From NCBI RefSeq assembly GCF_000011385.1, contig NC_005125.1, positions 3,286,001-3,350,000 on the forward strand: a DNA stretch of 64,000 nucleotides, in the 5' to 3' direction. Both the position numbers and the translations under genes were made by a program. The DNA is from Gloeobacter violaceus PCC 7421. Its GTDB lineage: Bacteria; Cyanobacteriota; Cyanobacteriia; Gloeobacterales; Gloeobacteraceae. Within the stretch, counting starts at the first letter, position 1. Every line of letters starts with the position of its first letter. Positions 34,386 to 45,219 of the stretch are shown one piece after another. The notes beneath the pieces were generated by a model. It was not told the DNA's origin. It saw only the letters and a program-made list of their open reading frames with translations, and did no database searches.

Positions 34386-35516
34386 TCAGTTGCGCCCGTG
34401 CGCGGAGTCAATGCTGTCCAGCAGACTGACCTGCTCGAAGCGCTGGGGCGGCGCATAGCCCAAGTGGCGGTAGGCGGCGGGGGAGGCCATCCGGCCGCGG
34501 GCGGTGCGCAGCAGGTAGCCGATTTGCATCAGATAGGGCTCGTAGACCTCTTCGATGGTCTGGGTGTCTTCGCCGGTGGCGGCGGCAAGGGACTCGACGC
34601 CCACCGGGCCGCCGTTGTAGTGCTCGATGAGGGTGGCAAGCAGGCGGCGATCGGTCCAGTCGAGCCCGCGCGGGTCCACTTCGAATAATTCCAGCGCCGC
34701 ACAGGCGACCGGCTCGGTGATCCGCCCGTCCCCTTCGACCTGGGCGTAGTCGCGCACGCGCTTGAGCAGCCGGTTGGCGATGCGCGGGGTGCCCCGGGCG
34801 CGGCGGGCGATCTCAGCTGCTCCAGGCTCATCGATCGAAATGTTCAGTAAGGCAGCGTTGCGGACAATGATCCCCGCGAGTTCTTCGACATCGTAAAAGC
34901 GCAAACGCTGAATCAGGCCGAAGCGGTCGCGCAGCGGCGAACTGAGGGCACCGACGCGGGTGGTGGCCCCGATGAGCGTGAAGCGCGGCAGCGGCACGCT
35001 GGTAATCCGGGCGTTTTGTCCCTTGCCGATCGTGATGTCGAGGCGATAGTCCTCCATGGCCGGGTAGAGAATCTCCTCGGTGAGCCGGGGCAGGCGGTGA
35101 ATTTCGTCGATGAACAAAATATCGCCGCGCCGGAGTTTGACGAGCAGACCCGCGATGTCGCGGGGACGCTCGAGGGCAGGGGCGGTGGTGAGGTGAATCT
35201 GCACGTTCATCTCGCGCGCCAGAATCAGCGAAATGCTCGTCTTGCCCAGTCCCGGCGGTCCATAAAACAGCAGGTGATCGAGCGATTCGCCCCGACTTTT
35301 GGCGGCGGCCACGGCGATGCCCAGGACGGCTTTGAGATCTTTTTGACCGGCGTAGTCGACAAGGTTCTTGGGCCTGAGGCTCTCCTCGTGCTGGTCCTCG
35401 TGGGCGCGCTCGGACTGCACCGCCGTGCGGGAGCGTTGGGCGGGTTCGGCGGGGGCGGTGCGCGATTTGGCCGGTTCGCCCTCAGCTCCGGAAGGACGGG
35501 AGGAGATGATCGCCAT
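34386..35516 (-). CDS. ruvB: Holliday junction branch-migration helicase RuvB
   Basis: A 376-residue AAA+ ATPase. Walker A is [12 protein letters not shown], Walker [12 protein letters not shown], and the sensor region includes [20 protein letters not shown]. The C-terminal winged-helix domain ([20 protein letters not shown]) binds DNA. It drives branch migration with RuvA during recombination repair. The N-terminus carries a ~45-residue acidic/basic extension before the conserved [13 protein letters not shown] 35516 is chosen; the frame is open to 35558. Confidence 0.95.
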
Positions 35517-35667
35517 GGTCAACCTGCCGCGAGTGGTGAACGCTTGTCCCGATCGCAATTACGATAACACATCCCGGCGCCCACGGCGCACAGGGCTCCT
35601 GTGGGTCGCCGCCAACGTAAAGTACGATGACAGGTGACAGCTTCCGCAACAGGCGCAAACTCTGCCC

Positions 35668-37209
35668 ATGAACATCGATCTGGCCGCACTCAACGCCGGG
35701 ACACTCTGGCCCGAATACATCGTCACCATCACCCTGATTGTGGTGTTGCTGGTGGATTTGATCTCGGGCCGCAAGGCTTCCTGGTCGCTTCCTTATCTGG
35801 CACTTTTGGGGTTGGGAATTGCCACCGCCACGCTGCTGCCGATGTGGATTCTCGAAAATCCGGTGAGTTTTCTGGGCAGCTTCACCGCCGATCCGCTGAG
35901 CGTCGTTTTTCGCGCCTTTATTTTGATCTCGGCCGCCCTCACGGTGCTGATGTCGGTGCGCTACATCAACCAATCGAGTCTGGCGACGGCCGAATTTTAT
36001 GTGCTGCTATTGGGGGCGACCCTCGGGGCGATGCTGCTGTCGGGCTCCTCGGAGATGGCGATGATCTTCGTGGCTCTGGAGTTGCTCAGTATCACCAGTT
36101 ATCTGCTCTCGGGCTACGCCAAGCTCGACAAGCGCTCTAACGAAGCTTCGCTCAAGTATTTGCTCATCGGTGCGGCCAGTTCCGGTATCTTCCTGTACGG
36201 CATGTCGCTGCTGTATGGGTTTTCCGGCGGCCAGACGCAGCTGACCGAGATCGCCCCGCGCATCGTGAATCTGGGTTTTCCGGCCTTGCTGTCGCTGGTC
36301 CTGGTGGCGGCGGGCATCTGCTTCAAGCTCTCGGCAGTGCCCTTCCACCAGTGGACCCCCGACGTTTACGAAGGATCGCCCACGCCGGTGGTCGCTTTTT
36401 TGTCGGTCGGTTCGAAAGCCGCCGGTTTCGCCCTGGCCATCCGCTTTATGACCTCGGCCTACCCGGGCTTTTCTGAGCAGTGGCAGACGCTCTTTGTGCT
36501 TCTGGCCATCCTCAGTATGGTGCTGGGCAACGTGGTGGCCATCGCCCAGACCAGCATGAAGCGCATGCTCGCCTACTCGTCGATCGCCCAGGCCGGTTAT
36601 GTGATGATCGGCCTTGCCATCGGCACCCAGGAAGGCTACAGCAGCATGATCCTCTACATCGGCACCTACTTGTTTATGAACCTGGGGGCGTTCATGGCGG
36701 TGGTGCTCTTCAGCCTGCGCACCGGCACCGACGAGATCACCGCCTACAGCGGCCTCTACCAGAAAGATCCGTTCCTGACGCTGGTGCTCAGTTTGTGCCT
36801 GCTTTCCTTGGCGGGCATTCCGCCGCTCGCGGGCTTTTTCGGCAAGTTGTACCTGTTTTGGGCGGCGGTGCAGTCCCAGGCCTATACACTCGTTTTCTTC
36901 GGCCTGGTCACCTCGGTGGCATCGATTTATTACTACGTGCGCGTCGTCAAGCTGATGCTGGTCAAAGAACCGTCTCCCCAGGTGCTCGCTTATTCCGAGG
37001 CGGGCGATCAAGACGGCATCCAGACCCTCAAAGCCGGCATGTTGATTACGACGGTGGCGACCGTCGTGCTGGGAATCTTGTTCCCGCCGCTGATCAGCCT
37101 CGCCGACACCTCGCTGCGGGCAACCCCTTCGCTGCAGCAGGTGCGGACCGCAACGCCCGTCTCCCGAGTGAGCACCGGTGCCCAAGCGCCTGCTGATCAC
37201 GGGCGCTAG
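35668..37209 (+). CDS. ndhB: NAD(P)H-quinone oxidoreductase subunit 2
   Basis: A 513-residue membrane protein with about fourteen helices. Conserved stretches include [39 protein letters not shown] and [19 protein letters not shown], which carry the proton-channel lysines and the key glutamate of the antiporter-like subunits. It belongs to the NDH-1 complex, which pumps protons and supports respiration and cyclic electron flow. The gene overlaps the next by 32 bases and is divergent from ruvB. Confidence 0.96.
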   Translation: MNIDLAALNAGTLWPEYIVTITLIVVLLVDLISGRKASWSLPYLALLGLGIATATLLPMWILENPVSFLGSFTADPLSVVFRAFILISAALTVLMSVRYINQSSLATAEFYVLLLGATLGAMLLSGSSEMAMIFVALELLSITSYLLSGYAKLDKRSNEASLKYLLIGAASSGIFLYGMSLLYGFSGGQTQLTEIAPRIVNLGFPALLSLVLVAAGICFKLSAVPFHQWTPDVYEGSPTPVVAFLSVGSKAAGFALAIRFMTSAYPGFSEQWQTLFVLLAILSMVLGNVVAIAQTSMKRMLAYSSIAQAGYVMIGLAIGTQEGYSSMILYIGTYLFMNLGAFMAVVLFSLRTGTDEITAYSGLYQKDPFLTLVLSLCLLSLAGIPPLAGFFGKLYLFWAAVQSQAYTLVFFGLVTSVASIYYYVRVVKLMLVKEPSPQVLAYSEAGDQDGIQTLKAGMLITTVATVVLGILFPPLISLADTSLRATPSLQQVRTATPVSRVSTGAQAPADHGR

Positions 37210-38065
37210 CGGCCTGCTCGGTTTTCAGGTCGCCTCCCGGGCACTGCAAAGCGGTTGGGAAGTGGTGGGTACGGTAAGCCGTCATCGCTGCCCGCTCCCT
37301 ATCGAGCAACCGCAGTTGGACCTGGCCTTGGAGGATCTTTCGGAGCTTGAAGCTTTTGTCGGACGGTACCGCCCCGACGCCCTCGTCCATTGCGCGGCGA
37401 TTAGCGAAGCGGCCCAGTGCGAAGCCAATCCCACCGTGGCGTTGCGCGTCAATGTCGCAGCGACCGAAGCGCTCGCCCGCACGGCCGGCCGCACAGGCTG
37501 CCGCTTCGTGTTCGTCTCCACCGACCTGGTCTTCGACGGCCGGGAGGCTCCCTACTGCGAGGAAAGCCTCCCCAGCCCACTCGGCTGCTACGGCCGCACC
37601 AAGATGGCGGCTGAGCAGCGAGTGCTGGAACTGGGGGACGGGGGGGCGTTGGTCGTTCGCACTTCGCTGCTTTTGGGACCAAGCCCGTCGGGCGCGCGCA
37701 GCGTCGAGGAGCGCCTGGGAGCCCAACTGGCCGCCGGAAAACGGGCGAACTTGTTCACAGACGAATTTCGCTCGCCGGTGTACGCCCCGGATCTGGCTGC
37801 GGCCCTGCTCGAACTGGTGGAGGCGGGACAATCCGGGCTGCTGCACCTGGGCGGGCCTGAGCGCCTATCGCGCCACGCCCTGGGGATACTGCTGGCGGGC
37901 CACTTCGGCTGGGACACGCGTTTGATCCTGGCCGCCTCGGGTAGAGACTATCCTTCGACCCCGCCCCGGCCGACCGATGTCAGCCTCGATTCGCGGCGGG
38001 CCTACGCGCTGCTCTCTTCTCCCCCCCGGCCCCTTGGCCGGGTGTTTGCTCCCCGAAACCAATAA
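37178..38065 (+). CDS. Sugar-nucleotide reductase (RmlD-like, SDR family)
   Basis: A 295-residue extended short-chain dehydrogenase. [17 protein letters not shown] binds NAD(P), followed by [19 protein letters not shown] and [10 protein letters not shown]. The active-site YxxxK is in [10 protein letters not shown] and the C-terminal [13 protein letters not shown] is like dTDP-4-dehydrorhamnose reductase (RmlD). The substrate may be a different dTDP- or other sugar. GTG 37178 lies inside the end of ndhB; a later start is possible, but the Rossmann loop needs this one. Confidence 0.83.
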   Translation: MPKRLLITGASGLLGFQVASRALQSGWEVVGTVSRHRCPLPIEQPQLDLALEDLSELEAFVGRYRPDALVHCAAISEAAQCEANPTVALRVNVAATEALARTAGRTGCRFVFVSTDLVFDGREAPYCEESLPSPLGCYGRTKMAAEQRVLELGDGGALVVRTSLLLGPSPSGARSVEERLGAQLAAGKRANLFTDEFRSPVYAPDLAAALLELVEAGQSGLLHLGGPERLSRHALGILLAGHFGWDTRLILAASGRDYPSTPPRPTDVSLDSRRAYALLSSPPRPLGRVFAPRNQ

Positions 38066-38069
38066 GCGA

Positions 38070-39146
38070 TCACTTCGCGGCCGGTAACGTCACCGTGAAG
38101 GTACTGCCTTTGCCGGGAGCACTGGTGAGACTGAGGGTGCCGCCGTGGGCTTCGACAATCTGGCGGCTCAAATGCAGACCCATGCCGCTGCCTTCTTTGT
38201 TGTGGCGGCCCTGGGCAAAACGGCGAAACAGATACGCCTGTTCCTCCGCGGCGATCCCCGGTCCGGTATCGCAAAAATCGAGGTGGACGCAGCCGCCGTC
38301 CTCTAGGCGGCTGCGCACGGTGACGCCGCCCTGGTCGGTGAATTTGAGGGCGTTGCCGAGCAAATTGGTCAGCACCCGCCGCAGTTCCAGACGGTCGGCC
38401 GGCACCTTGGGGGCCGCCTCCAGTTGGGCACACAACTCCAGATGCTTCTCAGCCGCGAGCGGAGCCAGTTCGTCGCACACCTGCCGCATCAATTCGATGA
38501 CATCGACCGGCTGAAAATGCAGCTTTTTGGCCCCGGCCTCGTAGCGGTAGACATCCAGCAACGTGCGCACCAGTGCCAGCAGGTTGCTGTTGGAGCGGGC
38601 CATGATGTCTACCGTCTCGGCCATCGAGGGCGGCATCGGTCCGAGCGCTCCCTGACCCAGCAGGTTGAACATGCGGTCGGCGGCCACCAGGGGGGTGCGC
38701 AGGTCGTGGGCGAGGCGGGCCACAAAATCTTCGCGCTGGCGGGCGATGTTGTCGCGTTCGCTGATCGACCGCTTGAGGCGCAGCAGTGAACGCACCCGGG
38801 CGAGCAATTCGTCCGGCTCGATCGGCTTGCGGATAAACTCGTCCGCCCCAGCGTCGAGACCCAGGACCGCACTTGGGCGGTCAGAGGCAGTCACCAGCAA
38901 AATCGGCAAAAAGGGCAGATGCCCGTCGCTCTTCAGGCGACGGGTGACTTCGTAGCCGTCCATCCCGGGCATCATCACGTCAAGCAGCAGCAGATCCGGG
39001 GAATTTTTGTAAACCCGAGCAAGGCACTCCGCACCGGAACTTGCCGTTTCGATTTCGTAACCCTCGCTCGCCAGCAGAAATTGGACCAGGGCGATGTTGT
39101 CAGGCAGGTCGTCAACGACCAAGATGCGTTCGGCAGACTGGATCAT
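38070..39146 (-). CDS. Response regulator-histidine kinase hybrid (REC-HisKA-HATPase)
   Basis: A 358-residue cytoplasmic protein with an N-terminal receiver domain (RILVVDDLPDNIALVQFLL; phospho-acceptor Asp in LLLLDVMMPGMDG; Lys in FIRKPIEPDEL). A histidine kinase follows, with H-box FVARLAHDLRTPLVAADR and HATPase boxes LLGNALKF, DTGPGI and GSGMGLHLSRQIVEAHGG. It has no sensor or membrane part, so its input is probably phosphorylation of its own receiver by another kinase. No cognate regulator lies next to it. It is convergent with the RmlD-like gene, with 4 bp between stops. Confidence 0.92.
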   Translation of the reverse strand: MIQSAERILVVDDLPDNIALVQFLLASEGYEIETASSGAECLARVYKNSPDLLLLDVMMPGMDGYEVTRRLKSDGHLPFLPILLVTASDRPSAVLGLDAGADEFIRKPIEPDELLARVRSLLRLKRSISERDNIARQREDFVARLAHDLRTPLVAADRMFNLLGQGALGPMPPSMAETVDIMARSNSNLLALVRTLLDVYRYEAGAKKLHFQPVDVIELMRQVCDELAPLAAEKHLELCAQLEAAPKVPADRLELRRVLTNLLGNALKFTDQGGVTVRSRLEDGGCVHLDFCDTGPGIAAEEQAYLFRRFAQGRHNKEGSGMGLHLSRQIVEAHGGTLSLTSAPGKGSTFTVTLPAAK

Positions 39147-39282
39147 AGGAGGGCAGGAGGCGGCGCCAGACAGGGTGCACCGTCACTAATACACATACGT
39201 GCGCCACCCCCGTGAAGAAGCGGGCACCCCCATTAGATTACAGAGACTGTCTCCGTCGCCATCTAACCTGGGGAGCACTTTG

Positions 39283-39933
39283 TTAATGCTCGAAGACGCT
39301 GCTGTAACCCAGAAGATCCAAATCCACCTGGGTCTCGAGGTGCGCGAAACAGCGCCGGGCAAGCTCGAAGCGCCCCTCGCGTCTAAGCATCGTCTCCAGC
39401 TTGCGCCAGGCGGGGATCAAATAGCGCACGTCGTTGGCGGCGTAGCGCAACTGTTCCTCGGACAATTCCAGCACCGCCCCCCAGTCCGAACTCTGGGCGG
39501 ATTTGTCCAGTTCCACTCCCACCGTCTCCAGAACCAGATCCTTCAGGCCGTGTCTGGGGCTGTAGGTGCGCGCCAGCTTGCTCGCCACCTTGGTGCAGAC
39601 GATAGGCTGCACGCGGATACCCAGGTGGTGGCGCAGCATGGCGACATCGAAGCGGGCGTAATGAAACAGCTTGATCACCGCGGGCGCTTCGAGCACTTTT
39701 TGCAACTGCGAAGCCTGGGTCAGACCGGCACTCAGGCGCACCAGACTCACCAGACCCGCCTCGTCGCACAGTTGCACCAGGCACAGCCGATCGCGGTGGG
39801 GCAACAGCCCCATCGCCTCGGAGTCTACCGCCAGAAGCCCACTTTGCAAGTACGTACCGGCCACCTCCGGCGAGAGGTCGTCGGTAAAAATCTGTGCCTG
39901 CTCGCTCACATCGTCTCCCCGGCCGTCGCTCAA
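39283..39933 (-). CDS. RNase D-like 3'-5' exonuclease
   Basis: A 216-residue DnaQ-fold exonuclease. The acidic residues are in LLAVDSEAMGLLP (Exo I), FHYARFDVAMLRHH (Exo II) and YAANDVRYLIPAW (Exo III, Tyr-x3-Asp). Two-metal chemistry is therefore expected. The HRDC domain of E. coli RNase D is missing, so it is a short, catalytic-domain-only form that may trim tRNA or other RNA ends. It is divergent from the AarF kinase gene. Confidence 0.85.
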   Translation of the reverse strand: MSDGRGDDVSEQAQIFTDDLSPEVAGTYLQSGLLAVDSEAMGLLPHRDRLCLVQLCDEAGLVSLVRLSAGLTQASQLQKVLEAPAVIKLFHYARFDVAMLRHHLGIRVQPIVCTKVASKLARTYSPRHGLKDLVLETVGVELDKSAQSSDWGAVLELSEEQLRYAANDVRYLIPAWRKLETMLRREGRFELARRCFAHLETQVDLDLLGYSSVFEH

Positions 39934-39990
39934 CTGTATCTGTTCCCCAGGCAGTAGAGAAAGTCCCGCCGAAATGTTAACCTTTATTAC

Positions 39991-41841
39991 ATGCGAGCCC
40001 TTAACGAGTCAACCGTCGAACCGCGCTTCGAGAGCGCCGCGCTGACCCGCCCGGGGGCCGGCCTCCCCAGCGCTGCCGCCCCCGACTTGCCCTTCAAGTC
40101 CTACGACCCGGACCTGATTGCCCGCTATGCCGAGCGGCGCTTCGGCCGGGTGTTGTGGCGCTTTTTTCAGACATTGCTGCCTTTTGTCGGTTTTGCGCTG
40201 CAGGTGCAGTGGGATCGCCTCACCGGTACGGTCGCCCGCCATCAGCTAAAGCGGGCGGTGCGCCTGCGCGAGATCCTCACCCGCCTGGGGCCGACCTATA
40301 TCAAGATTGGTCAGGCGCTTTCGACCCGGCCCGATCTGGTGCCGCCGGTCTACCTTGACGAGTTGACGCTGTTGCAGGACCGCCTGCCGCCGGTGCCCAA
40401 CGCAGAAGCCTACGCGCTCATCCGCGCCGGGCTCGGGCGCGATCCCCACGAAATCTACGCCGAATTCGACGAGGTGCCCATCGCCGCCGCTTCCTTGGGT
40501 CAGGTCTACCGCGCCAGGCTCACCACCGGCGAGCGGGTAGCCGTCAAGGTACAGCGCCCCAATTTGATTCCGCTGGTGAGCCTGGATCTTTATTTGCAGC
40601 GGGGATTGCTCGGCTGGGTCGAGCGCAACGTCCCTCAGGTCAAAAGCGATCTGCAGGCCATCCTCGACGAATTCGGCCGCAAGCTCTTCGAGGAGATGGA
40701 CTACGTCCAGGAGGGCAAGAACGCCGAGCGCTTCGCCGCCTGTTTCACCGAGATGCCCGAAGTTTATGTGCCGCGCATCTACTGGGATTACACCTGCCGC
40801 CAAGTGCTGACCATGGAGTGGATCGACGGCCTCAAGCTCACTCGCCTGGAGGATATCCAGCGGGCGGGCCTCAATGCCCGCAAGGTGATCGAAAACGGTG
40901 TGCAGTGCTCGCTGAGGCAGCTGCTGGAGCACGGCTTCTTCCACGCCGATCCCCACCCGGGCAATTTGCTGGTGATGGCCGACGGCAGGCTCGCCTATCT
41001 CGACTTCGGGATGATGAGCGAGGTGGAACCCGCCCAGCGCTACGGCCTGATCGAGGCCATCGTCCACATGGTCAATCGCGACTTCGACGGGCTGGCGCGC
41101 GATTACGTCAAACTCGGTTTTCTCAAACCCGATCAAGACCTGAAGCCCATCGTACCGGTGCTGGCGGTAGTTTTTGGCCAGGCTCTGGGCTCTAGCGTCG
41201 GCAGCCTCAACATCAAGAGCATCACCGACAACATGTCCTCGATGATGTACGACCTGCCGTTTCGGGTGCCCGCCTTTTTTGCGCTGATCATTCGTTCACT
41301 GGTGACCCTCGAAGGGATCGCCATCTCGGTGGACCCGGACTTCAAGGTGCTCGAAGTCGCCTACCCCTACGTGGCCCGCCGCCTGCTCACCGACAACGCC
41401 CCCGAACTGCGCGCTTCGCTGAGCGAATTGTTGTTCAAGGACGGCTCCTTTCGCTGGAACCGCCTCGAGAATCTTGTGCGCAACGCCAGAAGCGCCAGGG
41501 ACTACGACATCAACCGTGCCCTCGACCAGGCGGCCGAATTTTTGCTCTCCGAGCGGGGCGCTTCGATCCGCGAGAAGCTCATCGACGAACTGACCTCCGC
41601 GAGCACCGTCAACCCCAACGTCCCGGGCGGCAAAGCGAGCGGTCTACAGAATCTCGAAAGGCTCTGGTCCTTGCTGCGTGAGGATCCCAAGCTCGACTTG
41701 CGCAAATCGGTCTCGATTTTGGGCAAGCTCATCCTCAAGCCCGAGGGCCGCGACTTGAGCCGCCGGGTTGCAGGCCGCCTCCTGGAGCGCGAACTGGCTC
41801 GCCTGCTGCGCCGCACGCTTCTGCCCGCAACGCTCGCCTGA
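39991..41841 (+). CDS. AarF/UbiB-family (ABC1K) protein kinase-like
   Basis: A 616-residue ABC1 kinase-like protein. LGPTYIKIGQALSTRPDLVP is the KxGQ signature, followed by AAASLGQVYRARLTTGERVA and the conserved VAVKVQRPNL lysine. HADPHPGNLL supplies the catalytic Asp/Asn and LAYLDFGMMSEV the metal-binding DFG. The C-terminal ~150 residues are basic and membrane-associated. In phototrophs these proteins regulate quinone and tocopherol metabolism; the tocopherol operon in this window is at a distance, so no direct link is shown. Confidence 0.92.
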   Translation: MRALNESTVEPRFESAALTRPGAGLPSAAAPDLPFKSYDPDLIARYAERRFGRVLWRFFQTLLPFVGFALQVQWDRLTGTVARHQLKRAVRLREILTRLGPTYIKIGQALSTRPDLVPPVYLDELTLLQDRLPPVPNAEAYALIRAGLGRDPHEIYAEFDEVPIAAASLGQVYRARLTTGERVAVKVQRPNLIPLVSLDLYLQRGLLGWVERNVPQVKSDLQAILDEFGRKLFEEMDYVQEGKNAERFAACFTEMPEVYVPRIYWDYTCRQVLTMEWIDGLKLTRLEDIQRAGLNARKVIENGVQCSLRQLLEHGFFHADPHPGNLLVMADGRLAYLDFGMMSEVEPAQRYGLIEAIVHMVNRDFDGLARDYVKLGFLKPDQDLKPIVPVLAVVFGQALGSSVGSLNIKSITDNMSSMMYDLPFRVPAFFALIIRSLVTLEGIAISVDPDFKVLEVAYPYVARRLLTDNAPELRASLSELLFKDGSFRWNRLENLVRNARSARDYDINRALDQAAEFLLSERGASIREKLIDELTSASTVNPNVPGGKASGLQNLERLWSLLREDPKLDLRKSVSILGKLILKPEGRDLSRRVAGRLLERELARLLRRTLLPATLA

Positions 41842-41940
41842 CTTTGGCCGGGGCCTTACATCTCCACAGAATAGGGCAGATTTTCCAGCGATCTTTCCCT
41901 TACAATCTGGGGTATCCACACACCACCAATTACCGAACCC

Positions 41941-43320
41941 ATGGGAATCGAGCCTTCCCTGCCCCAGTCGAGTCCTGCCCCAGCGAAACTAACGGACCCG
42001 TATTTACAGATTGAGGGAGGCTACCGATTAAGTGGCGAGGTCACCATCAGCGGGGCCAAGAACTCTTCCTTGGCGCTGATGGCCGCCTCACTGCTGACCA
42101 TGGAGCCCTGCCGGCTGCACAACGTGCCGAAGCTGGCGGACATCCGCATGATGAGCGCGATTCTCGAATCGCTGGGGGTGCGCGTCAAGCCGGTCGCCGC
42201 CAATACCCTCGATATCGATCCGCGCTTTTTGAGCGTGCACCGCGCCCCCTACGAACTGGTCAACAGCCTGCGCGCCAGCTTTTTTATTCTGGGGCCGATC
42301 CTGGCCCGGCTTGGGATGGCGCGCATTCCGCTGCCGGGCGGTTGCGCCATCGGAGCGCGGCCGGTGGACTTGCACGTGCGGGGTCTGCAGGCGCTCGGCG
42401 CCCAGGTGCGCATCGAGCATGGCATCGTCGAAGCGCGCGCGCGCAAATTGCGCGGGGGGCGCATCTATCTCGATTACCCGAGCGTGGGAGCCACCGAAAC
42501 GATCATGATGGCGGCCACCCTCGCCGAGGGCGAGACCGTGATCGAGAACGCCGCCCAGGAGCCCGAGGTGGTGGACCTCGCCAACTTCTGCCGCTCGATG
42601 GGCGCCCACATCCGCGGGGCGGGCAGCAAAACCATCGTGATCAGCGGTGTGCCCCGCCTGCACGGCAGCGAGTACCACGTCATTCCCGACCGCATCGAGA
42701 CGGGCACGTTTATGGCCGCCGCCGCCATCACCCGTTCGACCCTGCGCATCGGGCCGGTCTTCCCCGAGCACCTCGCGGCGGTGCTTGCCAAGTTGCGGGA
42801 GATGGGTTCGGTGGTCAATCTGGTCGGACCGGGCACACTGGAGGTGAGCCCCGGCCGGGTGATGGCCGCCACCGACATCGAGACGTTGCCGTTTCCGGGT
42901 TTTCCCACCGACATGCAGGCGCAGTTTATGAGCGTGCTGGCGGTGAGCGAGGGCACCAGCATCATCTCGGAGACCGTCTTTGAGAACCGCCTGATGCACG
43001 TCCCCGAACTCAATCGTTTGGGGGCCGACATCCGGGTGCGCTCGGGCCATGCCATCGTGCGCGGGGTGCTCAAGCTGTCGGGAGCGCCGGTGGTGGCCAC
43101 GGATTTGCGCGCCTCGGCGGCGCTGGTAATCGCGGGGCTCGCCGCCCACGGCACGACGACGATTGCCGGACTGCACCACCTCGATCGCGGCTATGAGAGC
43201 ATCGAACGGAAGTTGCAGGCGCTGGGAGCGCGCATCGAAAGGCACCTCCCGAGCGCCCCGCCCAGCGAGGTCAGCAGTGCTGTGGCGGCCGGTCCGGACG
43301 CCGCCGCTGCTCCTGTTTGA
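41941..43320 (+). CDS. murA: UDP-N-acetylglucosamine 1-carboxyvinyltransferase
   Basis: A 459-residue enzyme. [17 protein letters not shown] carries the UDP-sugar Lys-Asn. [16 protein letters not shown] contains the catalytic Cys that is alkylated by fosfomycin, with the following Arg. [20 protein letters not shown] is the active-site loop region. It transfers enolpyruvate from PEP to UDP-GlcNAc, the first step of peptidoglycan synthesis. ATG 41941 gives a 20-residue lead before the fold; an alternative start lies near 42001. The gene follows the kinase by 100 bp. Confidence 0.95.
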   Translation: MGIEPSLPQSSPAPAKLTDPYLQIEGGYRLSGEVTISGAKNSSLALMAASLLTMEPCRLHNVPKLADIRMMSAILESLGVRVKPVAANTLDIDPRFLSVHRAPYELVNSLRASFFILGPILARLGMARIPLPGGCAIGARPVDLHVRGLQALGAQVRIEHGIVEARARKLRGGRIYLDYPSVGATETIMMAATLAEGETVIENAAQEPEVVDLANFCRSMGAHIRGAGSKTIVISGVPRLHGSEYHVIPDRIETGTFMAAAAITRSTLRIGPVFPEHLAAVLAKLREMGSVVNLVGPGTLEVSPGRVMAATDIETLPFPGFPTDMQAQFMSVLAVSEGTSIISETVFENRLMHVPELNRLGADIRVRSGHAIVRGVLKLSGAPVVATDLRASAALVIAGLAAHGTTTIAGLHHLDRGYESIERKLQALGARIERHLPSAPPSEVSSAVAAGPDAAAAPV

Positions 43321-43397
43321 CTTTGCAGTGGAGGCGCAGCCGGCCACCGACAGCACAACCTCCCCTAAGCCACCCTCCTTAGAAATACTGCCGCCCT

Positions 43398-44864
43398 TTA
43401 GGGCTGGCCCGGCGGATTCGTGGCAGCTTCGACCACGAAGACGGTGCTGGTGGTGGCCTGCTGGTCGTCGGGGTTGAGAAGCCGGATGCGGCCTGTGGTG
43501 GCACCTAGTGGGACGCGCGCCTGCACCTGAGTATCGCTGACAGAAAGTACCGCGAGGTCCACTGTGCCGATTTGTAAGCGGACGCCTGGCTGAAAGTTCT
43601 GCCCCGAAAGGGTGACCACCGTTCCTGCCGGACCGCGTACGGGGGTAAGCCGCGTCAGGCGCGGAGCGATGCCCACGATGCGCACGGTGGCCGTGGCGCG
43701 CACGACGTTCGCGGCCACTGTCAGCGCGTAGTCCCCCAGATTGGCGTCCGAGGGCGCCTGTACCCGCAGTTGAGAGCGGGTATTCTGGCCATCTAGAAAA
43801 TCGGGGGTGTACTGGGCGTTCCAGTCGTCGGGCAACCCTCCCAATTCGAGATCGACGAGGCTGTCCAGGCGACCGGTAATGCCCACGGCGAAGACCGCTT
43901 CCTGGCCCGGACGCACGGCGACAACCGCCGGGTTGACTATCAGTTTGAACGTGGGAACGACGAAATCGGCGGCGCTGGTGGCGTTGCCCGCCGGGGTGGA
44001 AGCGACGATGCGGCCGGTGGCGGCTCCGGCAGGCACTACAACACTCAATTGGGTGGCCGAAAGCACCGTGAAATTGGCCCGCCGGCCGCCGATGGTGAGG
44101 GCGGTGGTACCGGTGAGGCGCGTGCCGCGCACGGTCACGGCCGTGCCGGGGAGACCGCCGGGCGGGCTGAAACCGGTGATCTCGGGCGGCGGCGGCTGGA
44201 CGATCAGATTGATAGTGGCCGATTGCTGGTAAGGGGGACTGACTGCGGAGATATTCAGCGGATAGGTGCCGGGGGCGGCTGTCGCTTCGGCTGCGACCAC
44301 GAAGTTGACCGGCCCGCCGGTACTCGCCAGTTGCGGCGGCTCGAAGGCGGCCACCACACCCGCCGGTGGGGCGGTGAGCAAGTTGAAACCGATGGGGGAA
44401 GTGACCTGCGGCGCTTCGCCCACCACCTGCAGCGGCAGACTGGCGGTGCGCCCCTGCAACACCGTCAGATTGCCCACGGCCGGTTCGAGCCGGTAACCGC
44501 GGCCCGCCACGGCGAAGGTGAAGGTGCGCGTGGCGGTGAGCCCGGCACTGTCGGTGGTTTGAACGGTAAAAGTGTTGTTGATATTGGTGGTGTTGGGGGT
44601 GCCCACGAGCTGACCGCTATTGCTGTCGAGGGTCAGGCCGTTGGGCAGTGACCCGCCAATTACCGACCAGGTATAGGGAGCCGTGCCGCCCACCACCCGC
44701 AGGGTGTAGCGGTACTCCTGCTCCAGATTGCCGCTGGGAAGCGCCGTGTCGATGAGGACAGGAACCCCCTGGGCATCGACGGTGCGACATGGCCAAAAAA
44801 TCAGGGCGGCCCCCGCCAGCATCGCGACTATCGTGCTTTTGAATCGTCGCTGCATGGGGAGCAC
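43398..44864 (-). CDS. Exported protein with Ig-like and IPT/TIG domains
   Basis: A 488-residue protein with a signal peptide (IVAMLAGAALIFWPCRTVDA). The first part is a putative Ig domain (LPSGNLEQEYRYTLRVVGGT, then NGLTLDSNSGQLVGTP). Further repeats follow: the first IPT/TIG domain starts PPEITGFSPPGGLPGTAVTV and the second APRLTRLTPVRGPAGTVVTL. Both TIG blocks end with a phrase like ATTGRI(R/V). It is a secreted or surface adhesion-like protein; no catalytic site is visible. It faces murA convergently. Confidence 0.8.
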   Translation of the reverse strand: MLPMQRRFKSTIVAMLAGAALIFWPCRTVDAQGVPVLIDTALPSGNLEQEYRYTLRVVGGTAPYTWSVIGGSLPNGLTLDSNSGQLVGTPNTTNINNTFTVQTTDSAGLTATRTFTFAVAGRGYRLEPAVGNLTVLQGRTASLPLQVVGEAPQVTSPIGFNLLTAPPAGVVAAFEPPQLASTGGPVNFVVAAEATAAPGTYPLNISAVSPPYQQSATINLIVQPPPPEITGFSPPGGLPGTAVTVRGTRLTGTTALTIGGRRANFTVLSATQLSVVVPAGAATGRIVASTPAGNATSAADFVVPTFKLIVNPAVVAVRPGQEAVFAVGITGRLDSLVDLELGGLPDDWNAQYTPDFLDGQNTRSQLRVQAPSDANLGDYALTVAANVVRATATVRIVGIAPRLTRLTPVRGPAGTVVTLSGQNFQPGVRLQIGTVDLAVLSVSDTQVQARVPLGATTGRIRLLNPDDQQATTSTVFVVEAATNPPGQP

Positions 44865-44893
44865 CGCCAGAAAAAAGGTGCCGTAGAAAGAAC

Positions 44894-45049
44894 CTAGGGG
44901 GCCTGGGCGCCGGTGTCGTTGTCCTCGAAGCCGCCGGGACCGGCGGAACGCCGCCCGTAGCGGCCGGTGACCTGTTTTTTGCGATATTTGCGTGCGTTGG
45001 CCCGGTTGCGTAGGGCTTTTTCTTTCTTCTGGTTGCGGCGCTTCGCCAT
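44894..45049 (-). CDS. Small very basic protein, conserved-looking
   Basis: A 51-residue protein beginning MAKRRNQKKEKALRNRANAR and continuing KYRKKQVTGRYG; about half of the first 30 residues are Lys or Arg. The lysine/arginine run resembles small ribosome- or RNA-associated proteins. It ends in a short acidic tail (FEDNDTGAQAP). ATG 45049 is chosen because the basic block begins there; an earlier ATG at 45121 would add a leader. I do not recognise a named family. Confidence 0.7.
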   Translation of the reverse strand: MAKRRNQKKEKALRNRANARKYRKKQVTGRYGRRSAGPGGFEDNDTGAQAP

Positions 45050-45219
45050 TCGTTGTTGACCTCCAGCGTGATAAACGCTTCTACAGGCTATTGTCCGAGC
45101 CTGCAGGGCGTTGCCCACCACTCCCGGACCTTTGACTTGTTACGATGCTTTCCCATCCTAGCACCGAGGGCAAGGGGTCACGGTGCGCGATAAGATTGTT
45201 CAGGTACTTCGATACTCCT

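Noticed and set aside
42088-43356. A long minus-strand frame opposite murA
   Set aside because: Antisense to murA, with His/Arg/Gly-rich composition typical of a shadow frame and no recognisable domain.
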